The notes: generated by a model from the letters alone, not told the origin. 13,378 nt of DNA from Actinomycetota bacterium (GCA_026392575.1 JAPLBU010000322.1:1-13378), one strand, 5' to 3'; shown: positions 8,060 to 13,378, counted from the first letter of the stretch. Program-made: numbers and translations.

Positions 8060-8081
8060 CGGCCGCTGCTCGAGCAACTAC
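8049..8081. terminator. Hairpin-rich convergent junction, possible bidirectional terminator
   Basis: Between and across the stop codons of hisG and the minus-strand MFS gene there are stacked inverted repeats: GCCGC-CTGTA-GCGGC (8049-8063), the 10-base palindrome AGCGGCCGCT (8058-8067) and the 10-base palindrome TGCTCGAGCA (8067-8076). Outer GTAG/CTAC arms (8056-8059 and 8078-8081) bracket them. There is no T-run on either strand, so classic intrinsic termination is not shown; such T-poor hairpins are nevertheless found at actinobacterial gene ends. Confidence 0.3.
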
Positions 8082-9219
8082 TGGATCCGCACGCCACGCC
8101 GCAGCGCGGGGATGGTCGCGAACTGGGCCGCTCCGACGATGGCGAGCAGGGTGAATGTCAGCGGCCAGGAGCCGAACAGGTCCATGAGCCCGCCTGCCAC
8201 CAGAGGGCCGAAGCTCGCTGTCAGGTAGGTGACCGAGAACGCCATCGCGGTCAGTCGCGCCGAGGCCGACGGGTCGACGGCCCACTCGCTCAGCAGTGCG
8301 AGGCCCATGGCGAACCCCGCGCCGAGCGTGATGCCGAAGACGGCGACGACGACACCGGGCAGGACTCCGGGTGCCCATCCGATGGCGAGCAGGCTGAGGA
8401 GGCAAACGCCAAGCGTCACGGCGTAGACGGTTCGCCGGGCGGGCGCGCGCTCGGCCACGGCGGGCATGACGAGGGCCCCGATGACCTGGGAGGCCGTGAA
8501 CACTCCGAGCAGCACACCTGCCTCGGACTGCACCGAGCCGCGATCGGAGAACGACGGTGCCAGCCAGGCCAGCGTTGTGTAGAAGATGATCGAGTTGCAT
8601 ACGAGGTAGGCCGTCAACGACCACGCGGGACGCGATCGCCACGGTAGGTCGCGAACATGCACCGCGGGGCGGGTCGCGGTGACCTCGCGGTCCGCGTCGA
8701 CCTGATGGCCCTTCTCCTCCACGAGGTACCAGACCACGAAGGCGAGCGCGGCGGGCAGCGCCCAGAACGCGAGGGCTCGCTGCCAGGAGCCCAGCCCGTC
8801 CACAGGCCCGTGGCCAGCCCGCCCCGGCTGGGCAGCTGCTCGCGTACGACGCTGGGGACCAGCCCGGCTGCAAGGGCGATGCCGATCCCGACGATCAGCG
8901 CCGACAGGTGGAGCACCCCGGGAGTGGCGCCGGCCAGCCGCATCACGAGCGCCGCGGTGATCAGGGCCAGGGCCAGGCCGACCGTCTGTCGCCGGCCGAT
9001 CCGTCGCGCGACTCGGGGCACGACGAGGGCGAAGGCACCCATGCACAGCACTGGCAGCATCGTGAGGCTGCCGATGACGGCACCGGACCAGCCGGTGGCA
9101 TCGGCGATATCGGATTCGACGGCAGGCAGGCTCGCCAGCGCTATCCGCAGGTTCATCGCGACGAGGGAGATGGCGACCAGCACCAGCCAGCGGGGGCGGC
9201 GGCTCGGCGGGTCAGTCAC
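8078..9219 (-). pseudogene. MFS transporter, CynX/NimT-like, interrupted by an internal frameshift
   Basis: This would be a 12-helix inner-membrane transporter of the major facilitator superfamily. The CynX/NimT assignment rests on the NLRIALASLPAVESDI first helix, the LPVLCMGAF helix and FYTTLAWLAPSF in the second half; the substrate cannot be read from sequence. Translation from GTG (complement of 9217-9219) gives about 142 good residues ending REQLPSRGGLATGLWTG at 8794. Homology then resumes in another frame at 8800 with DGLGSWQRALAFWALPAALAF and continues for about 240 residues to TAG at 8078-8080. Around 17 residues expected between these parts (the G-A-A-x-A-A-G-L helix of the family) are missing, so I read this as a deletion of roughly 50 bases with length 1 modulo 3. 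Rejoined, the protein would be about 400 residues, normal for the family. Confidence 0.82.
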
Positions 9220-9225
9220 CGCCCG

Positions 9226-9243
9226 ATTGTGCTCCCGTACGCT
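9226..9243. promoter_or_regulatory. Divergent pair of -10 hexamers (MFS gene / SseB gene)
   Basis: Only 30 bases separate the two divergent GTG start codons. For the plus-strand SseB gene, TACGCT (9238-9243) is followed by 6 bases and GTG 9250. For the minus-strand MFS gene, CACAAT (complement of 9226-9231) is followed by 6 bases and the GTG ending at 9219. Neither gene has room for a Shine-Dalgarno site, so both should be leaderless. The minus-strand hexamer departs from TANNNT at its first base and is less certain. Confidence 0.45.
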
Positions 9244-9249
9244 GGCGCC

Positions 9250-9999
9250 GTGATGGCAGGGTCGGACGGGGCATCGAGTCTGGGCCGCGGGCGTTCGCTT
9301 GCCGAGCCTGCCTTCCCCACCGACGACGGCACGGCGGACCCGCGGATGCGGGCGCTGATCGCCTCGGCGGCTGCGGGGGAGGTGCCCGTGCTGGCCGCCG
9401 CCCGGAAGCTGCGCGAAGCGCGATTGCTGACGGCCGTTGTCGCGGTGCTCGATGCGCTGGACGAGGCCGGGGGCGACAAGGACAGCCACATGGCTGTGGT
9501 GTCGATGGTCAGTGAGAGTGGAGAGCGCGGCCTGCTGGCCTTCACCGGGGTGGACTCGGTGGCCGGCTGGGATCCGCAGGCCCGTCCCGTGCCGGCATTG
9601 GGGCGGGACGTGGCTCGGGCCGCCATCGAGGACGGAGCCGCTGCCGTCGTCGTCGATGTATCGGGTCCGCAGCGGCTCGTGATCGACGGTCCGGCGCTGA
9701 TTGCCCTGGCCGACGATCTCGACCTGCGGGCGGTGGCGGCCCTGGTCGAGGCCGCACTGGCCCCGCTGACCTCCGACGGCTGGGCAGCGGCGAATACCGT
9801 CGATGCCCGCCCACTGGATGCCGGCGTCGATGTCATCGTCCAACTGGTGGCCAGCACGGACAGCCACCCGGATGGGCGCCTGCTCACCGACGTCGCTCAG
9901 CAGGCCGCGGGCCTCATCTCCGCCCGACCCGACATCCACCGGCTCGCCCCCGGGGGTATCGGGGTCACGTCCGACAGTGGTGCCGACAGCGCGGGCTAG
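9250..9999 (+). CDS. SseB family protein
   Basis: A 249-residue soluble protein resembling actinobacterial SseB-family (enhanced serine sensitivity) proteins. The recognisable N-terminal part runs from DDGTADPRMRALI near 25-37 through VLAAARKLREARLLTAVVAVL (about 47-67) and HMAVVSMVSESGERGLLAFTGVDSVAGWDP (80-109), the usual SseB core. The C-terminal half is Ala/Val/Asp-rich and less conserved. The biochemical function of this family is not settled; the name comes from a serine-sensitivity phenotype in E. coli. GTG 9250 is preferred over ATG 9253 because it lies 6 bases after a TACGCT -10. The gene is divergent from the MFS gene and its stop overlaps that of the convergent DUF1844 gene. No signal peptide or membrane segment is seen. 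Confidence 0.78.
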   Translation: MMAGSDGASSLGRGRSLAEPAFPTDDGTADPRMRALIASAAAGEVPVLAAARKLREARLLTAVVAVLDALDEAGGDKDSHMAVVSMVSESGERGLLAFTGVDSVAGWDPQARPVPALGRDVARAAIEDGAAAVVVDVSGPQRLVIDGPALIALADDLDLRAVAALVEAALAPLTSDGWAAANTVDARPLDAGVDVIVQLVASTDSHPDGRLLTDVAQQAAGLISARPDIHRLAPGGIGVTSDSGADSAG

Positions 10000-10334
10000 T
10001 AGACCGGACCGGTCAGGTCCTCGCCCGGGCCCATGCCGGGTGCATCGGGGAAGGCCGAGGCCTCACGGAAGGCCCGCTGCAGAGCAGTGAGGCCGTCGCG
10101 CAGGGGTGCGGCATGCATGCTGCCGATCATCGGGGCCGCGGCCGTGACGAGGCCGGCAAGCGAACCGATCAGGATCCGGGCCTCCGCCAGATCGGCGGGT
10201 CGGTCGTCGTCGCCCAATCCGCAGGCGACCGCGGACGCCGACATCAGGTGCATCGCCACGGTGAGGACGACCTCGACGGCCGGGACGTCGGCGATATCGA
10301 GCCCGAAGGCGGCGGATTCGGGCATCTGGCTCAT
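9996..10334 (-). CDS. DUF1844 domain-containing protein
   Basis: A small 112-residue protein of unknown function. The family-typical pieces are AVEVVLTVAMHLMSASAVACGLG (19-41), LAEARILIGSLAGLVTAAAP (49-68), SMHAAPLRDGLTALQRAFREAS (72-93) and the Pro/Gly-rich end DAPGMGPGEDLTGPVY. DUF1844 genes commonly lie next to and divergent from infC in Actinobacteria, as here, but I know of no established role. The ATG at 10334 has no Shine-Dalgarno and lies 7 bases from a CAGGCT hexamer on the minus strand, suggesting leaderless translation. An open frame extending to 10385 has no better start. Predicted mostly helical and cytosolic. Confidence 0.85.
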   Translation of the reverse strand: MSQMPESAAFGLDIADVPAVEVVLTVAMHLMSASAVACGLGDDDRPADLAEARILIGSLAGLVTAAAPMIGSMHAAPLRDGLTALQRAFREASAFPDAPGMGPGEDLTGPVY

Positions 10335-10340
10335 GGCTGG

Positions 10341-10347
10341 TAGCCTG
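10341..10347. promoter_or_regulatory. Overlapping divergent -10 hexamers (DUF1844 / infC operon)
   Basis: On the plus strand TAGCCT (10341-10346) matches TANNNT and would start an infC transcript near 10353. On the minus strand CAGGCT (complement of 10342-10347) is followed by 7 bases and the DUF1844 ATG. The two hexamers share five base pairs, so both promoters could not be open at once. -35 elements are not obvious for either. Confidence 0.35.
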
Positions 10348-10557
10348 TCACCCGATCGACTCGGTGCTTGCACTGGGTCGCGCAAGCGGAGTCCTCGACT
10401 CCCACCTGCGGATCGCCCTGCACCATCAGATCCCGTGGGTCAGGCGTGCCAGCCGATGTCGGCCGGAGCATGCCCTCCGAGGCCTTCGTGCGCGCCGCGC
10501 CGAGGGCCTTCTGCCTTCCCGGAGCGGGTTTCCGTGCACTGGAAGCGAGGAGGCGCC
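10348..10557 (+). promoter_or_regulatory. Structured 5' leader of the infC-rpmI-rplT operon
   Basis: This is the longest gene-free stretch in the window, about 220 bases between the DUF1844 and infC starts. By eye it folds into successive stems: GGAGTC-CTC-GACTCC (10388-10402); CCCAC...GGATC pairing with GATCC-C-GTGGG (10401-10439, sharing two bases with the first stem); GGCGTGC pairing with GCATGCC (10443-10449 with 10468-10474, one G-T pair) around an inner GCCG-ATGT-CGGC; and GAGGCC with GGCCTT (10479-10484 with 10505-10510). No T-run follows, so it is not a classic terminator. infC operons in other bacteria are autoregulated by IF-3 or L20 through leader RNA; that role here is inference. 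Confidence 0.45.
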
Positions 10558-10560
10558 ATC
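10547..10560 (+). promoter_or_regulatory. infC Shine-Dalgarno and AUC start codon
   Basis: GAGGAGG (10547-10553) is an excellent anti-16S match and is followed by 4 bases and ATC at 10558. Translation from this ATC gives ITVEARINDRIRVPEV, which begins where IF-3 homologs begin. infC in E. coli uses the rare AUU start, which IF-3 itself discriminates against as autoregulation. The competing in-frame GTG at 10534 would place this strong site inside the gene. Confidence 0.6.
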
Positions 10561-11175
10561 ACCGTCGAAGCCAGGATCAATGACCGGATCCGCGTGCCTG
10601 AGGTCCGTCTCGTCGGACCCAATGGCGAGCAGGTCGGGATCGTCCGTATTGAGGACGCCCTGCGCCTGGCCGTCGAGGCAGATCTCGACCTGGTCGAGGT
10701 CGCCCCGCTGGCCAAGCCCCCCGTTTGCAAGCTGATGGACTTCGGCAAGTTCAAGTACGAGGCGGCGCTCAAGGAGCGCGAGTCACGTCGGAACCAGACG
10801 CACACGGTCATCAAGGAGATGAAGCTCCGCCCGAAGATCGACCAGCACGACTACGAGACCAAGAAGGGTCACGTCGAGCGGTTCCTGAAGGCGGGCGACA
10901 AGGTCAAGATCACGATCATGTTCCGCGGACGCGAGCAGAGTCGGCCCGAACTGGGTCTGCGACTGCTCGGCAAGCTCGCCGAGGACGTTGCCGAGCTCGG
11001 CTTCGTCGAGGCGACGCCCAAGCAGGACGGCCGCAACATGCTCATGGTCCTCGCACCGCACCGGAAGAAGTCCGAGTTGGCCAAGGCTCACTCCGCCGCC
11101 GAGGTGGAGCAGGTCGAGCTCGCCGGACTGGCTGGGGTCGATGTCGAGGTCGATGTCGAGGCCGAGACCGCCTGA
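10558..11175 (+). CDS. infC: Translation initiation factor IF-3
   Basis: IF-3 binds the 30S subunit, prevents early 50S joining and checks start codon and initiator tRNA. From ATC 10558 the protein is 205 residues. The N-terminal domain (about 5-75) includes RINDRIRVPEVRLVG and PPVCKLMDFGKFKYE (54-68). A lysine/arginine-rich linker follows, and the C-terminal domain (about 83-170) contains VIKEMKLRPKI, HDYETKKGHVERFL, KVKITIMFRGREQSRPE and QDGRNMLMVLAPH. The extra C-terminal tail is acidic and contains a perfect 12-base tandem repeat encoding VDVEVDVE. GTG 10534 is the alternative start (213 residues). The first gene of infC-rpmI-rplT, preceded by a structured leader. The open frame back to 10033 is antisense to DUF1844 and not coding. 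Confidence 0.95.
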   Translation: MTVEARINDRIRVPEVRLVGPNGEQVGIVRIEDALRLAVEADLDLVEVAPLAKPPVCKLMDFGKFKYEAALKERESRRNQTHTVIKEMKLRPKIDQHDYETKKGHVERFLKAGDKVKITIMFRGREQSRPELGLRLLGKLAEDVAELGFVEATPKQDGRNMLMVLAPHRKKSELAKAHSAAEVEQVELAGLAGVDVEVDVEAETA

Positions 11176-11194
11176 CGCTCCGTACCACCGCACC

Positions 11195-11214
11195 GGGGAC
11201 CTGAACGGTTCCCC
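11195..11214 (+). promoter_or_regulatory. Hairpin between infC and rpmI
   Basis: GGGGA-CC, loop TGAAC, GG-T-TCCCC forms a seven-pair stem with one bulged T in the 87-nt infC-rpmI gap, followed by the self-complementary GC-rich stretch near 11224-11240. There is no T-run. In E. coli, L20 represses rpmI-rplT by binding RNA in this same gap, so a regulatory stem is plausible, but there is no direct evidence. Confidence 0.3.
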
Positions 11215-11262
11215 ACAGACCCCCCGGCCCACCGGCCGGACCAGGAAGAACGAGGACAGCAG

Positions 11263-11457
11263 ATGCCGAAGCAGAAGACGCACAGTGGTGCCAAGAAGCG
11301 GTTCAAGGTGACCGGTTCCGGCAAGATCACGCACGAGCAGGCCAACCGTCGCCACCTGATGGAGGTCAAGTCCAGCAAGCGCACCCGCAAGCTGGAGTCC
11401 GACCAGGTCGTCTCTCCCGCCGATCTCAAGAAGGTCAAGCGCCTCCTCGGTCGCTGA
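11263..11457 (+). CDS. rpmI: 50S ribosomal protein L35
   Basis: L35 is a small, very basic component of the large ribosomal subunit. The 64 residues start MPKQKTHSGAKKRFKVTGSG, followed by HEQANRRHLMEVKSSKRTRKL and the SPADLKKVKRLLGR end, matching the family over its whole length. A GAGGA ribosome-binding site (11252-11256) lies 6 bases before the ATG, in contrast to the leaderless genes elsewhere in the window. It is preceded by 87 nt after infC containing a hairpin and followed by rplT after 42 nt. Confidence 0.97.
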   Translation: MPKQKTHSGAKKRFKVTGSGKITHEQANRRHLMEVKSSKRTRKLESDQVVSPADLKKVKRLLGR

Positions 11458-11499
11458 TCTCTTTCCCACTTTCCACGCAACGAACCTCAGGAGAAAGCC

Positions 11500-11868
11500 A
11501 TGGCACGCGTCAAGCGCGCAGTCAACGCACAGAAGAAGCGCCGGGACATGCTCGAGCGCGCATCCGGTTACCGCGGTCAGCGGTCTCGGCTGTACCGCAA
11601 GGCCAAGGAGCAGGTCACCCATTCGCTCGTCTACGCGTATGCCGATCGGCGCGCCCGCAAGGGTGACTTCCGTCGGCTCTGGATCCAGCGCATCAACGCC
11701 GCCTGCCGCGCCAACGGGATGACGTACAACCGCTTCATCCAGGGTCTCAAGATCGCTGGTGTCGAGGTCGACCGTCGCATGCTGGCCGAACTCGCCGTCA
11801 ACGACGCCCCGGCATTTGCCACCCTCGTCGACGTGTCGCGCGCATCACTGCCGGCATCGGCGCTCTGA
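11500..11868 (+). CDS. rplT: 50S ribosomal protein L20
   Basis: L20 binds 23S rRNA early in large-subunit assembly and in several bacteria also represses its own operon. The 122-residue protein has the extended basic N-terminus (MARVKRAVNAQKKRRDMLE, ASGYRGQRSRLYRKAKEQ) and the globular C-terminal part (RRLWIQRINAACRANGMTYNRF, GLKIAGVEVDRRMLAELAVNDAPAFATLV). Length is normal, with a slightly extended tail. An AGGAG site (11489-11493) is 6 bases before the ATG. The methyltransferase gene starts 14 nt downstream. Confidence 0.97.
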   Translation: MARVKRAVNAQKKRRDMLERASGYRGQRSRLYRKAKEQVTHSLVYAYADRRARKGDFRRLWIQRINAACRANGMTYNRFIQGLKIAGVEVDRRMLAELAVNDAPAFATLVDVSRASLPASAL

Positions 11869-11882
11869 GCCGACGTTCCAAG

Positions 11883-12734
11883 GTGTCCCCGTCGCAGCGG
11901 GTGACCTCGGTGAAGTCCGACCGGGTCACCGCGGTGCGTGCCCTGCACGCTCGACAGGGACGCCGTAAGACCGGACGCTTCGTGGTCGAAGGACCGCAAG
12001 CGGTCCGCAGTGCCCTCGCCGCCGGCGTCGTCATCCGTGACCTGTTCATGGACGACGATGCCGGCGTCGCATTTCCCGACATCGTCGCAGCGGCCCTTGC
12101 CGCGGGTCGTGCCGTGACCTGGACGACCAATGACGTGCTCGAGGCGATGGGCGAGACCCGTCAGCCGCAGGGAGTTCTCGCGATCTGCGACCTGCTGCCC
12201 GGCGGCGATCTGGGCGCCGTGATGTCGGCTCAGGGCCCGGTGCTCGTGCTCGATCAGCTCACCGACCCCGGCAACGTCGGCACGGTCATCCGAACCGCTG
12301 ATGCAGTGGGTGCTGCCGGCATCCTCCTGACGACCGGCTCGGCAGACGTGCACAACGGGAAGGTCGTGCGATCCACGGCTGGCTCGCTCTTCCACCTGCC
12401 CGTCATCTCCAATATCGACCTTGCGGAGGCTGCCGAGGCGGCGCGGGCCAACGGGCGCACGGTCGCGGTGGCAACGGGCGACGCTGATCTGGACCTCTTC
12501 GAGGCGGTGGCGGCGGGGCGGGTCGACGACCGGACCTGCTGGGTCATCGGGTCCGAGGCGCACGGCGTGAGTGAGCAGGGGCGGTCATTGGCAGATGTAG
12601 CCGTCCGGATCCCCATGGCCGGTCGGGCTGAGTCGCTGAATGCCTCCGTGGCGGCCGCCGTTGTGCTCTATGTCACCGCCTATCCGGCCTCCTCGACACC
12701 GGAGAGCCGATTCGGGCTATCCGGCCCCAGATGA
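11883..12734 (+). CDS. TrmH/SpoU family rRNA (2'-O) methyltransferase
   Basis: A SAM-dependent RNA ribose 2'-O-methyltransferase of the SPOUT superfamily, probably acting on 23S rRNA; the exact nucleotide cannot be inferred. The N-terminal substrate-binding domain (about 15-105, with GRFVVEGPQAVRSAL) precedes the trefoil-knot catalytic domain with all three SpoU motifs: DPGNVGTVIRTADA (128-141, Asn131 and Arg137), WVIGSEAHGVSE (220-231) and IPMAGRAESLNASVAAAVVLY (243-263). The 283-residue length is usual. GTG 11883 is 14 nt after rplT and has no good Shine-Dalgarno; GTG 11901 or 11910 are possible shorter starts. A methyltransferase of this type commonly follows rplT in Actinobacteria. Confidence 0.9.
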   Translation: MSPSQRVTSVKSDRVTAVRALHARQGRRKTGRFVVEGPQAVRSALAAGVVIRDLFMDDDAGVAFPDIVAAALAAGRAVTWTTNDVLEAMGETRQPQGVLAICDLLPGGDLGAVMSAQGPVLVLDQLTDPGNVGTVIRTADAVGAAGILLTTGSADVHNGKVVRSTAGSLFHLPVISNIDLAEAAEAARANGRTVAVATGDADLDLFEAVAAGRVDDRTCWVIGSEAHGVSEQGRSLADVAVRIPMAGRAESLNASVAAAVVLYVTAYPASSTPESRFGLSGPR

Positions 12735-12740
12735 CAGACT
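12735..12740 (+). promoter_or_regulatory. Possible -10 hexamer for the downstream leaderless gene
   Basis: CAGACT lies directly after the methyltransferase stop and 7 bases before the ATG at 12748. It differs from the def hexamer TAGACT only at its first base. The whole gap is 13 bases and has no Shine-Dalgarno site. Tentative. Confidence 0.3.
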
Positions 12741-12747
12741 AGGCGCC

Positions 12748-13378
12748 ATGAGCGACCCGGCAGCCGAGTACATCAGCCTCCCCGTTTTCGCGGAGAGCGG
12801 CTACGTCGTCATCGACTCCTACGACCAGTCCCAGGATCCCGACGAGGGGGCCGACCTGACCTTCGTCGACTGGAAGTCGTCGGGTGACACGCGATTCGCG
12901 CCCCTTGCGAGCGCCTATGGCGACATGGAGTGCGACGGCTTCTGGAACCACGACCCTGCCAAGACCGACAAGGACGGCGTGTGGGTGCCGGCGAATGTCG
13001 ATGTCGCCCCCCGCCTCGTCGCTCGGGCGAACGAGCCCGGCGCGAACATCGGGCGATGCCGCGTCATCGAACTGCAGCCGAATACCTACGCCGACGCGCT
13101 CTACAACATGCACCGCGACGACAACAACCGGCTCAACCCCGAGGGCACCGGCTGGATTGTGCGCGCGTTCTTCAACTTGACCGATAACCCCGACACGATG
13201 ATGATCCTGCGCGAGGACCGCGACGATCCGTCGACCGAGACCAGGGTGCCGCTGCCGGCAGGTGCACAGGCGGTCATCGACACGCAGCGGCTGTGGCACG
13301 CCGTGTGGCATCCCGGTCCCGACCCTCGCTACTGCCTGATCACTTCGTACACGAGCGGGCCCGAACTGGGCGCGTGGC
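12748..13378 (+). CDS. Hypothetical protein, possible Fe(II)/2-oxoglutarate oxygenase (3' end outside window)
   Basis: An open frame from ATG 12748 runs 210 codons off the window edge without a stop. I do not recognise a named family. The N-terminal part is acidic (ESGYVVIDSYDQSQDPDEGADL), and the body shows MHRDDNN with His122 and Asp124, RAFFNLTD, then RLWHAVWHPGPDPRYCLITSY with His184 and Arg194. The HxD...H...R order and the 10-residue distance from His184 to Arg194 resemble the iron and co-substrate sites of cupin-fold Fe(II)/2-oxoglutarate enzymes; that is inference from pattern only. No signal peptide or membrane helix is visible. Codon use is GC-rich like its neighbours. It lies on the same strand 13 nt after the methyltransferase gene, a place often held by pheS in relatives. 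Confidence 0.7.
   Translation, partial: MSDPAAEYISLPVFAESGYVVIDSYDQSQDPDEGADLTFVDWKSSGDTRFAPLASAYGDMECDGFWNHDPAKTDKDGVWVPANVDVAPRLVARANEPGANIGRCRVIELQPNTYADALYNMHRDDNNRLNPEGTGWIVRAFFNLTDNPDTMMILREDRDDPSTETRVPLPAGAQAVIDTQRLWHAVWHPGPDPRYCLITSYTSGPELGAW

Noticed and set aside
8908..9249. Upstream extension of the SseB-family frame
   Set aside because: It is antisense to the MFS gene, whose protein sequence is clearly recognisable there; GTG 9250 has a well-placed -10.
9220..9939. Extension of the MFS frame on the minus strand beyond 9219
   Set aside because: The extension is antisense to the SseB gene and does not look like a protein domain; the transporter N-terminus starts normally at GTG 9219.
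10033..10557. Long N-terminal extension of the infC frame on the plus strand
   Set aside because: It is antisense to the well-supported DUF1844 gene and to the structured leader, has no IF-3 homology, and a strong Shine-Dalgarno sits at the proper IF-3 start.
11870..11882. Terminator between rplT and the methyltransferase gene
   Set aside because: The 14-base gap has no inverted repeat or T-run; the genes are probably co-transcribed.

Overview
The window looks like a chromosomal core region of a high-GC actinobacterium. Codon third positions are strongly G/C, GTG starts are common, and gene order (def-fmt-rsmB-rpe-ribD-ribE-ribBA-ribH-hisE-hisG, then a DUF1844 gene divergent from infC-rpmI-rplT-rRNA methyltransferase) is the housekeeping arrangement expected in Actinomycetes. 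Several genes carry a TANNNT-type -10 hexamer 6-7 bases before the start codon, the layout of leaderless mRNAs in this phylum. I cannot place it to genus. I see no phage, IS, CRISPR, rRNA, tRNA or obvious horizontally acquired segment.

Layout. (1) 13-6937, plus strand: a tightly packed translation/riboflavin run. Peptide deformylase (def) and methionyl-tRNA formyltransferase (fmt) add and later remove the formyl group of nascent proteins; rsmB methylates 16S rRNA; rpe makes the pentose-phosphate intermediate that feeds ribulose-5-P to riboflavin synthesis; ribD, ribE, ribBA and ribH cover most of riboflavin biosynthesis. Genes are separated by 1 nt or overlap at ATGA/GTGA, except for 23 nt before rpe and 9 nt before hisE. 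(2) 6935-8059: hisE-hisG (histidine biosynthesis), with its own apparent promoter overlapping the ribH stop codon. (3) 8078-10334: a broken minus-strand MFS transporter of the CynX/NimT type, a divergent SseB-family protein, and a minus-strand DUF1844 protein whose stop codon overlaps that of the SseB gene in one CTAG. (4) 10335-12734: a roughly 200-nt structured leader, infC (probably starting at AUC), rpmI, rplT and a SpoU-type rRNA 2'-O-methyltransferase. (5) 12748-end: the 5' part of a gene with an HxD...H...R arrangement like Fe(II)/2-oxoglutarate oxygenases, where pheS often sits in related genomes.

The most notable observations are two genes, ribBA and the MFS transporter, that are each interrupted by what looks like a short internal deletion whose length is not a multiple of three, while both flanks stay well conserved. 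In ribBA this separates the DHBP synthase domain from the GTP cyclohydrolase II domain in a pathway the organism appears to need, so an assembly or sequencing error must be considered alongside a real mutation. Other points of interest are a consistent leaderless-promoter pattern, two very compact divergent promoters, the structured infC leader and the non-canonical infC start. I found no convincing new defence, mobile or biosynthetic system.
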